NCBI GenBank assembly: GCA_037975125.1
Contig: CM075854.1
Span: 63,504,071-63,568,070, forward strand
Direction: 5' to 3'
DNA: 64,000 bases
DNA from: Latrodectus hesperus
Taxonomy: Eukaryota > Arthropoda > Arachnida > Araneae > Theridiidae
Part shown: piece by piece, positions 10,700 to 22,749 of the stretch
Numbering within the stretch: position 1 is the first letter of the stretch
Layout of the letters: every line of letters begins with the position of its first letter
Translations under genes and position numbers: made by a program
Notes under the pieces: model-generated
Databases searched by the model: none
What the model was told of the DNA's origin: nothing
What the model saw: only the letters and a program-made list of their open reading frames with translations

Positions 10700-13630
10700 C
10701 CAAGTCAAATATTAATGGGGGAACTAAATTTTTCTATTTTTCGTATTTTGTTAAAGCTTTTTTAATATTCAGTTATTCATTATTCTAAAATACAATTTAT
10801 TAAAATCCAAAGTTAAAGTAAAATATATTGCATATTTTAAATGAGAACTTTCATATGCCATGTAATAAATGCAATTCAGTAAAATAATTAAATTTGAGCA
10901 TCAATGTGCTTCATAAAAAACTAATCTATGTAAAGCTAATTTATTATATAAATATTTATAGACATGTGTGTATGTAAATTTTAAATGTATAAGATAATTG
11001 TTTGCTTTTAATGTAACATGTTGTATATGGTCTCATGTGTGTTATATTACACTTACCTCCAAATTTTCATTTTTGGGTCAATCTTTTGTAACACTTTTAT
11101 CTTTTGACCAGAAAATATTTAGCTGGGAAACCATGTTCAACTTTTATATATTGAAATAGAATAATGGTGGAAATTTTTACAATAAAAAGATTCTTTTGTT
11201 TTAAATCTCTTTAAGTGTATATATATATATGCTTTGCGGTGAATAATTAAATATAACAAAGACTCTTAATGTAAAAGATGACAAATATAGATATGACTTT
11301 TATTAGTATGACTGGAAAAGAAATTTTATTGTAGAAAAAGTGTCTTACCTTTTAGAGATTGCAAAAATTTTAATATTTGTACAAATATTCTTGATAATCA
11401 AAGGGAAAATAAAAAGCTTATACAACAATCTGTTGGAGGCTGTTTAAGGGGTTTTGAGTTTGTTAGGCAAAGTTTTCTATTTTTCATACAAAATCAAATC
11501 AAAACTATTTTTTAGAGGGCAATTTATTAATATGACTAAATTTTAATCCGATCCATGTATTTCTCACGCTCAAATATTGGATATTGAAAAATAAGATTAA
11601 TTTCTTTGGTCTAGCAATTTATCTCTTTAAATGGGAAACTATATAGGATAAGAGTCATCTTGGTGCTCAGAAAACCATTAGCAATGCTTATGGTAAGTTA
11701 ATTAAAATGATTTATAGTTTAATTTTTTGTGTGGCAGAAAATTTGTTTATTAAATATAACTTTCAAAACCTATCAGTTTGAATTATAGAATTTTTATTCT
11801 TTTCGAACCAATGCTTTTAAATGGGTATTGTTCATACTACTTTGTCACTCTATTTCTTAGTTATTTGAAATGGTACGGTTTTTTTTAATTTCGCTTAGTC
11901 TGAAAGTAATGAGCAAATGTTAATAAATATTAATATTTAAACTTAAAATAATCTATTTTTAAATTACCATATTTTTACCATTTTTATTTTTGAGACTGAT
12001 TAATCATGTCTACAAATCTCGTGTAAAAAAAAAAAAACTTTAGTATTTTACTTATACTTTATTGTTAATATTTAGGGGGGAAAAACTTAAAAATTGAGGT
12101 GGAATAATCATTTCAATTAACATTTTTTCTTTTTCAATCATATATACATAGGTTTGAATAGTGCCTCAAAAACAAGATTCTTTCATATATTTGTTATTTT
12201 ACTAAATATATATTTTAAAATTATACTGTTTACATAAAATATGAAATGTATGTATTTATACTGAGTAAACAGCTTAGAAATGTTTTAATAAAAATAGTTG
12301 GTGTTAAAGAAATTTTACATACCAAGTATAGACTGTCCAACTTTTATGAACTCTACATTAATTTTATGCTTTTAGTGATGGCAGAAATATTTTACATGCT
12401 TTTGTTATCAGGACAGAAATTATAAGAAATAATTTTAAAAAATATTCTTATTTTCATAATATTTATATACTAGAGAAAATGCTTTTCAACGAAATTCTGC
12501 AAGTGTTTACCATTTAATATTCTTGTTCTTACTTTCTTTGTGAAGAAATTATTCATACATACCAAATGGTAGACTTTAGTCTCTTGGCTAAAATAACCAT
12601 TCAGCACTGACCTTCCACTCAGCTGTTAATTGATGTTACCATAAATGAATTAGAGAATCAGTTTTCATTACAAACTAAAGATTTATTTCTAAGTTTATAA
12701 AATTAAAAATGAGAAGATTCAATTTATAAATATTGTCCAATTTCACGTTATCTTTGTTAGTGATACCTGCTGCAATACTAAGAAAGAATTGAAAAAAATG
12801 AGCTGTAAAATTTAGTATCTAATAATCATTAAGAAAATTTGTTTAAAGTGAAAACAAAGTGGTAGTGTTTTTTATGAGTAGGAGTATGTAAGGAAAGGTT
12901 AAATGACTTGTTATGACAATGAATTTTTCGAACTTAAAATCTTCACAATTTAGGTGTATTGTCACATGTAATACATTTCCCTATAAGCATTATCTTTAAA
13001 TATTTAGAAAGCCTGAATGATAGCATTCTATGAAGGCATTCTAGATTCTATGATCGTAATTTAACAAAAAATTTCATTTTTAAATAATTTAAATATGAAA
13101 TTAATTAGAGAAGTAAATTAGTTAAAGAACTAAGAAAATATATGCTTTATAAAGCGGCATAATTTTAGAATGCAAAAAGTTTTCTTAAAGCATTTTTCTC
13201 AAAGTATGCAGGTATACAAATATATACATCTTTAATTAATATCTTCTGTAAATCGATTTTTTTTTTTTTTTTTGTATAATAACCAATTTTAATCTATTGT
13301 ATTGGCTTTTCAACTCTCCAGAGAAATAAATTTAAATAATAAAGTAAAATAAATTTAAAAAACAAAATAATCGGTGAAAAAATTTTAAAGTTCACTTAGT
13401 AGTGTTAAAATAGTAAATATATGCAGATTATTTCATTTTCAAAAGCCTCTATGTGTGTTTTAGTTAGACTAAAGTTAAAAGTGTTCAAAAACATTTATTA
13501 CACTAAATCGATTAAGGAAAAAATAAATGACATGTTGCTTGTGGAAACAGACAGATTTTATAGTACAATTTACACATAACTATACGTAAGTGTGATTTAT
13601 TTATATAAAGAGAGGAAGCTTTTAACTAAA
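10700..13630. other. AT-rich intergenic DNA, no gene recognised
   Basis: A/T-dominated sequence with poly-A/T runs (for example at 12028 and 13258). I see only chance-length open frames and no transposon motif. Confidence 0.6.
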
Positions 13631-13639
13631 TACGGGCTT

Positions 13640-14094
13640 ATATAGACACTCACACAATACTAGAGGATATTAAGCGGGCTTTGGCCAGTCTACAATACTT
13701 TCTTGACCTTCAGGAATTTTACAGGAGCTCCGTTAATGGTCCATTATCGGGCTTTGTGGCCAGTCTACAATACTTTTTTCCCGACGACATCCAGTAATTT
13801 TACGGGAGCTGCGTTAATGGTATATTAATATAGTGGGCACCCGCGTGCCATCGTGAACCCGAAAGTGGATGGTTTTTCGAAATTTAGAAGCAGCAATCAA
13901 ACAGATGAGTCCCAAGCTTAACCTAACCACTCACAAAGATATTATTTGACTTGAAAAACATGGAAACCACAGGACCTATTCAGCGTGGCCCACCCTCCGT
14001 GTTCACAAAAGTGTGAAAACGACGGAATTCTAACTCACTATATTCCGATAAATTGAACGTCGCCCTAATCAACCAGGCCACCGCGGCTTGCTAA
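13640..14094 (-). mobile_element. tRNA-derived SINE, family D-like, with a duplicated 73-bp tail unit
   Basis: On the minus strand the element starts at about 14094 with a tRNA-like head, GCCGCGGTGGCCTGGTTGAT (A box) and then AGTGAGTTAGAATTCC (B box position). The head resembles those at 47362 and, more weakly, 47930. Toward the other end there are two tandem copies of a unit of about 73 bases, 13675-13747 and 13748-13828. Both carry CGGGCTTT.GGCCAGTCTACAATACTT and then TTTTAC.GGAGCT.CGTTAATGGT. They may be the element's duplicated 3' unit or an adjacent insertion; the boundary at about 13640 is approximate. Confidence 0.6.
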
Positions 14095-14099
14095 GAGCC

Positions 14100-14856
14100 T
14101 CTAGAAACTTAAAGTAGTGAGACATTTTAAAGAAAACATATATACTTAGGTATGTCATTTTTCTTTCTGACCAAGTACCAATATGAACAATGATTTTTTA
14201 TTCAAGGACAAAGAAAGACTAAGGATACTTGTAAGTTTAAAACCTGTGATTTTTTTAAACTTACATTTTCAATAAAATATTTTTAATTCCTTTTAAAATT
14301 CTGGTAATGGTATTGAATATTAATCTTATAACAAGGTAAGCTCCTAATTGTGTCTTGTGTATTATTTGGATAGAATCTATCCAGATACAAAAAAATAACA
14401 TCAATGATACGCAATTTATTTAGCGAAAATTCTAAAGAAAGAGAAAAAATAAACAAGATGTATTATTTTAGTTTATGGGACTATCAATTATAATCTTGGA
14501 ATAAAACTAATTTACTTCTGATAAAGGATAAGTCATACATTTTTTATTCCACTGCCGCTGGGTGCCAAAAGTGATTACAGAATGACAAACAAATAAACTA
14601 ACCTTTCTCTTAATTCCGTTTTTCGATGGCTTACACATTTACACATCATTATTTTTTCTAGTAACTACCTCGAATAATTTTCAGCTTAGAGTTTTTTTTT
14701 GGGGGGGGGGCGAAGTTAAGGAAGAAACATTGAGTAGCTGAAAACAGAAAAAGTTGCAGACTCTTACCGGTATATACATATTTCTTCGAACTTGATTAGC
14801 TTTGAGAAGAACTCAAGCAATTTATTTTCATTTATTTAAGTTTGTAGGAATTCGGG
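14100..14856. other. AT-rich DNA with a T10/G10 homopolymer run
   Basis: No gene is seen. At 14692-14710 there is a run of T followed by a run of G, a sequence prone to slippage and assembly error. The dead non-LTR element begins somewhere after this. Confidence 0.55.
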
Positions 14857-14956
14857 AATTCCAATAAGATTATTTTATTAATTAGTTTATTAGTTTCAAG
14901 CTCAAGTAGTTCTATTAGTTTATTTCCTCAAGTACGTACAAGATGTTATATTCAAA

Positions 14957-15770
14957 ATGACAGACTTACAAGACGATATACCATTTATTGAATGTGAATA
15001 TGGCATACCAAAACATGCATCGAACTCTATATTAGACTATGATGATAATGCACCTCTAACTATACAATTAGCTTCAGAAGCTGGAATTTCAAATTTCACA
15101 GTGTTTCTGTGTCCTACAGCAGGATTTGCTTCTGTTCCTAAGAGGCCTTCACAGTTAAAATCTGAACTATTCAACGCTATTTCCAACAAGAATGGGATTG
15201 AAGAAGTCAGACATATCAGAAACGGAAAACTAATTATCACTACAAATAATTATAAAACTGCAACAGAAATTTGTAAAATCGAAACAGTATTAAATGTCCC
15301 TGTGACTCCCCAAATACAAATTGAACAATACACTACGAAATTTACTATCCCGTTCATATCAGTGGACGAAAGTCTAGAAAATCTAGCATTAGAAATTGAA
15401 AATAACGGCCTTATTGTATCTCAAATACGACGTTTCAATAAAAAAGTTTCTGAATGTTCTGAAGATCCCATCTTTGTAAGAGTCTACGAACATAAAATCC
15501 CGTTTCAAAAATTAAAGTGTTTTTATCTATTGTAAATATAAAGATTTTTGTGGCTAAATTTCGTCAATGTGGAATTTGTTTTAAATTTACACATGCAACA
15601 AAAAATGTAAAGTACAATCAGCTTTATACAGACTCTGTGGCTCACATCACAATAATGATCCTTGTTCAACTAAAGTTCCATATTGTGTAAACTGCAAAGG
15701 ACCTCACGCTTCAGATGATTCTTCATGTCCATCTCGCGAAGAAGAAATTCGGTTTTTAAAATTTAAGGTG
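14957..15770 (+). pseudogene. Non-LTR element ORF1 (gag-like, zinc knuckles), broken
   Basis: The ATG at 14957 opens 192 codons to a stop at 15535. Residues about 130-180 resemble the segment that precedes the knuckles in I/Jockey gag proteins (SLENLALEIENNGLI, then QIRRFNKK). After a frameshift the reading resumes with CCHC-type knuckles: CGICFKFTHATKNC (C-x2-C-x4-H-x4-C, about 15575-15610), a degenerate second one around LCGSHHNNDPC, and CVNCKGPHASDDSSC (about 15690-15730). Such proteins bind the element's RNA. The shift between body and knuckles makes the product defective. Confidence 0.8.
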
Positions 15771-16326
15771 ATAAACCATCTTATCTTTTATTGAAGCAAG
15801 AAGACAATTTAAAAACTCTAAAACCAATTATGCTACAATTGTAAAGTCTAATTGACCATCAGAAATTACTCATGCTAAAATAAATGATATAGTCACCTCA
15901 ATACTTATGAAATTTGAAGTCAGAAGACAAAAAAATTTTAGCTATTCAAACCCAACAAGAAGCCATTCTTTATACTATTTTCCAAAAATTTGAAGAAACT
16001 AAGCAAAATTTTTGAAACTAGAAGTCTCTCGTCATCCCCTGCTAGAAGGAAAACTAGGAAAAGTAGTCGAATCCAAAAACAATCGTGAAATCCTAGTAAT
16101 AGTGACATTCATTTCAATCCAATTTTACTTGTGATCAGTGAATTTAATTTTGGTAACTTTTCTGAAGAGCAGTCAGAAATAATTGAAAATGCAAAATTCG
16201 GAAAGAGAAGCAATAAAATTTCCTAACAGATGGGACGCAACTTCTATCCTGGGTTCATCAGTCCTTAGAATTCAAATTGTAATCATAATAATTGTAACCT
16301 TTTTCATGTTCTCATTAATTTCGTAG

Positions 16327-16950
16327 AATGCTCGAAGTGTTCTTAATAAGCACCCATAAATGAAACTTCATTATTTTAACTCTGCAGACGTTATTGCAAT
16401 GCACGAAACTTGGTTAAAAAAAAGTTGACAAGATACCTTTCAACTTTTATTTAACAAAATAATGTTTCGTCGGGATAAAGAAGATAGCCGATGTGGCGGC
16501 CTTCTCCTAGCAGTAAATAAAAACATTCCAACAAGGCAATTCTCTCCTATTCGTCTCTCAGATGATGGCAGAGAATTCTCTGCAGTCAAGATCACAGTGG
16601 CAACGACTACAATAACTATTATTAATGCTTACTTTCTTTCCTGGCAAATTTTCTTCAGAGTGGCTTCATATAATTCAAGGAATTCAGCCTCCTTATATCA
16701 TCATAGGAGATTTCAAAATTAGACATACATCATTAGGAAGCTGTTCAACTTCATCAAGGGCAAATGACCTTCTTGAATGGATTCAGGAAGAGAATTGCTG
16801 CCTCCTGAACTCTGAAATTCCAACACAATACGGTCCACATCATAAACCTTCACTCATTGATTTCAACTTTGTATCACCAGACATTTATCACCTAAGTCAT
16901 ATTGAAATTCACCCAGATTGTTTTGGAAGTGATCATTTACCATCTTAAAC
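16327..16950 (+). pseudogene. Non-LTR element endonuclease domain, broken
   Basis: Motifs of the apurinic/apyrimidinic-like endonuclease appear in order: NARSVLNKHP, an in-frame stop, MHETWL (the catalytic Glu motif, about 16400), CGGLLLAVNK (about 16495), IIGDFKIRH (the GDFN-x-H motif with the Asn replaced by Lys), SLIDFNFVSPD and GSDHLPS (the SDH motif, about 16930). The domain is read from at least two frames (16462-16620, then 16625-16948). The enzyme would nick target DNA for target-primed reverse transcription. The stop, frameshift and altered Asn all indicate inactivity. Confidence 0.85.
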
Positions 16951-17510
16951 TAGCATAGCTATTGGAGATATTGATCACCATATACCGAACAGATCACGTA
17001 TCCTGTGGTCAGAATTCTTTGCTTCCATCAATACTGATCATGAAATTTCTAATCTTCACTCTATTGAACAATTCATTCATCTCTGCATAAATAAACTTCA
17101 CAAGTTTCGAAGATGGCAGAAAAGGCCATGTAAACCATATCCCCCATGGTGGTCTTCTAGATGTGGTTATCTCTTGGGCCAAAAAAAGACGTCTTTGGCG
17201 TAAAGCTAAACGCACATGTGATAAATACGTTTGGATGACATATAAAAGAACTGCAGCAGAACTACATCGACTACTCATATCTCTCTTACGAAAATATAGG
17301 GACGAAATAATAATTTCAGCTGGAACATCAAAAAATATTTTCAACTTATTAAAAAATCTCCAAAATAGAGTTACAGTATCTCCAACTTCACATATGACCC
17401 TATTACATAATAATTCTCCAGTGACAGATCCTACCGATCAACTAATATGTTTACAGACTTCTACACTCGTTCACCAATTTTAGAGGTTATTCCACTGTAT
17501 TTAAGTACAA

Positions 17511-18401
17511 GTGAGGATTTCTCATACAATAAACCCTTTACTGCGTCTGAACTGTAAGAAGCTTTGGAGAGATGCAAAAACTCGTTTGTTGGTCCAGATA
17601 ACCAGTAATATGGAAATCCTCCTTTGTTATTCCAATTTTAAAACTGGGAAAGATGGCCAATCTTGTGGCATCGTATCACGTCCTATATCTCTGACTAGTG
17701 TCATGTGTAAATTAATGGAAAGAATGATTATGAAGAGATTTATTGACCATATATCAACCATATCTTTCTTTCATCCCAATCACCACGAATTTCTGACACA
17801 TCGAGGTTGTGACAGTATTTTATCCATCATTCATCATCACATAATTTCTGCCAGATCCTCTAGAAAATTTGTTGTTTTGGTTGCAGTGGATATTTCCCAG
17901 GCCTATGATTCAGTTTGGCCAGACGGCCTAGTTTGTAAATTACTGCAAGCAAACATCAAAGGAAACGCTGCTTTGTGTATTCAACAGTTCATTACAGCTC
18001 GCTATTTTCAAGTAAAGTGGAGAAATAAGCTATCTTCATCAGCCACCTCATATAGGAGAGTTCCACAGGGGAGCATATCACCTTTCCTGTTCTCAGTGTT
18101 TATGGCAGACCTCTACTATATCCTTCCCCCTGACATCAAATGATTCATGTACGCTGATGATATATGTCTACTATATGAATCTGTTAACTTGGGAAAACTT
18201 CAGCAGAAACTAAAATCTGCACTTGGAATATTACAAAATTGGTGTCAAGAATGGAAATTATCGATACACCCACAAAAATGTTCCATGATTCATTTTTCTT
18301 CAAAACGACAACAACTTAATTTCAATTTATTCATTAACAATCATCCTATTTCCTGGAGTAAAAATATTCGAAATTTCGGATTATATTTTTCACACAAATA
18401 A
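17511..18401 (+). pseudogene. Non-LTR element reverse transcriptase domain, broken
   Basis: Reverse transcriptase blocks are visible: RPISLTSVMCKLMERMIMKR (about 17675-17740), AVDISQAYDSVW (motif A, about 17885-17920), VPQGSISPFLFSVFMADL (motif B, about 18060-18113) and MYADDICLL (the YADD motif, about 18147). A TGA at 18141-18143 separates motif B from the YADD motif in the same frame. The part before 17511 is degraded into short overlapping frames. The catalytic Asp residues themselves survive. Confidence 0.88.
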
Positions 18402-18446
18402 TCTTTCCGTCATCATTTTCAGGAAAAGAGTAAAGCTATATCAAAG

Positions 18447-19735
18447 TTGAATGCTTTAAAAGGTATCGCAGGTAATAGATGGGGTGCTCGTACCGCTCAT
18501 CCCTTTCAAATCGTGAAATCCTTTATTGTCTCCAGTCTGGATTATGGCTGTCATATATTTACTTCAGCATGCACAACAGACCTCAAAATCCTTGAAACTG
18601 TATATCACACTGCCCTAAGAATTGCCACAGGTCTTCCTAAGTGTGGACCCCCATACCCATAGTTCTACAAGAAGTAGGAGAAACTTCTCTTCACTCTAAA
18701 CATGAAATGCTCTCCTTAAACTTTTATATTTGGAATTTAAGAAAGTCATCATTATCTCCCTGTGTTTCAGCTTGGGAAAAGCTAACTTACAATCGAGTTA
18801 ATCGTAATCATCCTCTAGCCATTGAAGCCAAATTGTGGCTCGACCAACAAGGAATAAATACCTCGCGCATATTAAAAGTCCCAACAGACTGGCCAGAAAT
18901 GTCAAAAAAATCTCCGTTTGTTCCTCGAGTCTCCCTTTTCAGACTAAACCATTGCCAAAAGATATAATTTATAAGCTATTTCAACAAGTTTGTGAGTCAT
19001 CATGGCAGACAGATACGCTGATTTTTACAGATGCTTCCAAGCAGGGATCATGTGTGGGCATTGCAATAGTCAATTTTACAACTAGTTTATCAATAATAGG
19101 GAAAATTATTTCCATAAACTCCATCTTCTCGGCACTGCTTATTGCAGTCTCTAAAATTTGCACTGAACCCCAAAAATATGTCATTTTCACAGATTCACTT
19201 CTTGCATCTTTGCTCTTTCAGATTGTTCCAGGACATCACCAACTATTATTCAACTGCTTCGATTCCAAATGATTCAAGCTACTCAAAAGTGCTTGTCAAT
19301 ACAGTTAGTTTGGGTACCAGGACATTCAGGGATTGCAGGTAATGAATTTGCAGACTCATTGGCGAAAGCAGCAACAGTGAGTCAATATGCTATTCGGTAT
19401 ATTTCTCCTGAAAATCTGAAACAACACATTAAGAAACATTACTTTAAAGAAAGTCTTAATCAATGGAAAAATAGCAAATATGCTGAAGCATTCACTCATC
19501 TCACATCTATTCGCAAAAATCATAGGCTGTTAACGAAATCGCAATAGAAGACGTATGGCTTGCCAGAGCAAGAACAAGATCTTTTCCTACCAATTCGATT
19601 TTATTTAGGTTTAATCTCCGGCATACAGACTGCTGTCAGTGCGGTGAACCTAAAACCATAGATCATATTCTCCTAGATTGTCCTTTATACGAACATCTGA
19701 GGAATAAACTACGAAAAAATTAGGAATATGAGCAT
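18447..19735 (+). pseudogene. Non-LTR element RNase H domain and C-terminal zinc knuckle, broken
   Basis: After the reverse transcriptase and a thumb/connection region (RWGARTAHPF, SLDYGCHIF), the RNase H domain shows LIFTDASKQGSCVGIAI (first Asp, about 19020), VIFTDSLLASLL (about 19180) and WVPGHSGIAGNEFADSLAKA (His and Asp motif, about 19310-19365). A frameshift near 19270 splits it. The final motif, CCQCGEP ... DHILLDC (about 19625-19680), is a C-x2-C-x7-H-x4-C knuckle. The same domain order is partly preserved in the fragments at 1-1590, so several related families have invaded this region. Confidence 0.85.
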
Positions 19736-20249
19736 TATCATTTTCTTGGATATTTGAACTATCTACAAATCCGGAAATTAAAATTCTTGCATGCTGTGAA
19801 TTTCTACGCCTGTCTAACAGATTCTAATATTAATGAAAAAAGAAAGTTACAACTCAAAATCCTTGAACTAATTTCTAACACGAATTTATAAATTCGAATT
19901 TTTCTTCTCATATCAAGACGTTTCTGTTAGTGATCACCGACTTCAATTGACTTTACTTAAATAAGGTTAGTCGATTGACTACATAAATCCTCTCCAAATA
20001 CCTTCTTCAATGAGAGCTTTAAGCATCTTAGCATAAAGCTCCAAAAGTGTCCGCCATAACCTACCTACATTTTCAGCTTAGATTACAGATACTCCAATAA
20101 TCGCAAGTGTGCTTAATTAGTGCAGTTAGCTTTGATTGTATATATGGTTTTAATTATTAACGATTAAAAAGTCCGATTTTAAATAACGATTAAAATTTTA
20201 TAAAATAGAATGCAAATGTGTTTGTGATATACGTAATTCTAAAACTAAA

Positions 20250-20471
20250 CTATGTGGCACGACAGCCCATGTGGGCCATGGCCTACAGTACGGGTCTGGT
20301 GTGCAAAGCATTTGTCCCGATTATGTGGTCAACCTAATATGAAACCCCAAGCCTACTTGGTACTCAGTTTATCGACCTACTGAGGGGAGGAAAGTCCTTG
20401 CCCAGCCTGAGGACCGATCGTCGAACCTGTGCCTAGGGAGGGGATAACGCTACCACTAAGCCACCGGGGCT
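20250..20471 (-). mobile_element. tRNA-derived SINE, family A (minus copy)
   Basis: On the minus strand the element starts at about 20471 with GCCCCGGTGGCTTAGTGGTA (A box inside), a B box (CAGGTTCGA) and CAGGCTGGGCAAGG. It then follows the same body as the copy at 10453 (CTGAGTACCAAG, CCCACATGGGCTGTCGTGCC) and the same TTTAG-type tail. The head here is better preserved and reads like a tRNA 5' half. It sits just past the end of the dead LINE. Confidence 0.88.
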
Positions 20472-20479
20472 CGTGTATC

Positions 20480-22440
20480 CAATTCTTTGCGGTTGATATC
20501 TTTAAAAAAAATTAGGATATCAAGTGTTTAATACGTATGAGACAAACTGTAAAACCTGTGCTTTCTGATCAATTTGCGAAGAAGTATTCAATCTATCCAC
20601 TGTGTGATGGTTGAAAATAAATGATCCCCCATATTTAATTTTAATATTTATAACACTATTTTGTTCATAAATCAAAGATTTTTAATTATTATATTAGAGC
20701 ATTTTATCTTGTTGAAAAGCTTTTGAAAATAGAAAGTGTCAGAATTTTTTTTAAAGATATACAGGAATTTATTTACTCATTTTCTTGTGTTTGTCCAAAT
20801 AATTGAAGAGATATATTATTATTATTAGAAATAATTTAAATTAAAGTTTAGTTCCTAATTATTAAAAGAAATTAAGATAATTTAACGTTTTTATATGATA
20901 ATTTAATGCATTATTCGGTAGACGAATAAAAGACAAGGTAAATTATATTTGTTCATAAAAGCAAGTTATAAATGCAAAATTTACTTAAGCGGTTTAACAG
21001 ACTGAAAAGGCATTATGTTTTGATTTATGATTTTAGACATTTCCATATTTATAAATAAATTTTTAAAACTAATAATTTGATGAATAATTTTGTAAAAATA
21101 TTAATTATCCATGTATTGTATATATAATTACTTTTATAGCTATTTTAATGAGATATAAATAAGAATTTTATTTAATAATTGCATTCTACATATATAAGAT
21201 GCAGAATAATTAGTAATATGAACAAAAATATTTATAGGTTCTCTTCCATCAGAATGCATATCTCTATGCAAAATATTACAAAATTTTTTTTAAAAGTTAG
21301 AGAGAGATCCAATTTAGTATGTGTATTTTTGGTTCAAAAAATGTAACATTGCAAAAAAAAATCCATCGAAAATAGTTTTTTAGTGAGCAACTTTATAGAT
21401 AGTGAATTTTTAAATGCACAAGTTCTAAATTGTTGTACAACAAAGGCGACTTTATTTATCAAATCTGAAAAATATCAGGATTTGTTTGAAATTGGATATT
21501 TAGGAAAGTTTGACATGGTTGCATTTTTCTGAGATTTTCCGTTGACACTTGAATTCCTCTTATCACGTTTCCATGGTTAATAAATGTTTGAACACCATAA
21601 AAGCCTGTAAAAAAAATTACAGATTTTAGAAATTAAAAAAAAAAAAACACGCTGTGATAAAAATATAGATTTTTAGATTTTTTTTTAGCTTGGAGAGAAA
21701 AGTAACTGTTACAACTTATTCCAAATGCGTTAACGTTTCAGAATTTAAACGTTGGCATATGGTTATTGTTAACGTTTTGTTGATTGATTTGGTAGCATTC
21801 TGTTTATAAACATAATTAAATTCAAGTTAAAAATAAACATGAAACTTATAAGCCATTAAAATGTAGGTAATTTTTAAACTAACGTTAAAACTAATAAAAA
21901 CCAGAACTTTAAACCAAATACTGTTAAAAATATATAAAATGTTCATTTATTTTTGAAAAATGTTTCTTTATTTACTAATTTATTGAAAATGTGTAGTTAG
22001 GACTGGGTCTCAAGAATTAAAATTATGACTTTTTATGCTTATATTTATATAAGAGTATGCTTATATAATAGTATGCTTATATTTATATAAAATAAGGGGA
22101 ATTAAGAAAAAATAAATATTTATATATGATTTAGTATAATGAAAACAAGAAATTTAACTGCTCTTTTCGGAAAATTCATATGGAATGGAGCATCACTTAA
22201 AATAAAAAAAGAGGGGAGTATATTTTCTCTACCCGTTTTGTAAGGAGATATTGAAATTTAAAAATAAATTTGTACAAATAGTCTGAGAATTACTTTAAAT
22301 ATGATCTTGATGTTTGTATTTAAGAAAACATAATAATAATTTTTATCTATTGTTTTTAGCTTGTAAAGTTTCTTCTTAAGGATTATTATTTTGAATACAA
22401 AAAATATGAATTCATTCTTCTAGCAAATTTAAAAAAAAAA
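20480..22440. other. AT-rich intergenic DNA, no gene recognised
   Basis: A/T-rich with poly-A/T runs and a short local duplication of TATGCTTATATTTATATAA near 22035-22090. No coding motif seen. Confidence 0.6.
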
Positions 22441-22441
22441 T

Positions 22442-22746
22442 TTTTTCCCAATGGCGGGTACTTGGATGACGAACCCTATGTCACAACAAGGCCAGAAACT
22501 GCTACTCATTTGTCATTAGCCAGCGGGCACCGGTGAACCAAGTCACGGAGGAGAGTAGCGTTGCCCACGCCATACCACCACAAACTCATTTATAGGGTGG
22601 GCCACATTCAAACATCATCCCAGAAGAAAGGACAGAGAAACACTGAGAGAACAGAGAAAGAAAGTAGCATCCATGCCGAACCGGGATTCGAATCCGGGAC
22701 CCACAGCTCAGGACTCAGGAACGCTAACCACTCTACCATCGGTCCG
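22442..22746 (-). mobile_element. tRNA-derived SINE, family B (minus copy)
   Basis: On the minus strand it reads GGTAGAGTGGTTAGCGTTCC (A box), GGATTCGAATCCCGG (B box), then a body ending CCAAGTACCCGCCATT. Two plus-strand copies at 43917 and 62728 share the body, including TGAGTAGCAGTTTCTGGCCT. The internal B box is intact. Confidence 0.88.
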
Positions 22747-22749
22747 CTT

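Larger units (their letters stand above)
14860..20110 (+). mobile_element. Non-LTR retrotransposon, nearly full length, inactivated
   Basis: A single plus-strand element of about 5.2 kb contains all the parts of a two-ORF non-LTR retrotransposon in the usual order: gag-like ORF1 with CCHC knuckles, apurinic-type endonuclease, reverse transcriptase, RNase H and a C-terminal zinc knuckle. Many frameshifts and stops break both ORFs. The order and the RNase H domain fit the I/Jockey group; the exact clade needs a tree. The 5' boundary is set loosely in front of the ORF1 ATG at 14957, and the 3' end in a moderately AT-rich region before the inverted SINE at 20250. No clear poly(A) tail or target-site duplication could be fixed by eye. 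Confidence 0.85.

Noticed and set aside
22650..22746. A tRNA gene suggested by intact A and B boxes
   Set aside because: The boxes belong to family B SINE copies with long shared bodies. No cloverleaf acceptor stem closes, so these are not functional tRNA genes. The same applies at 43921 and 62728.
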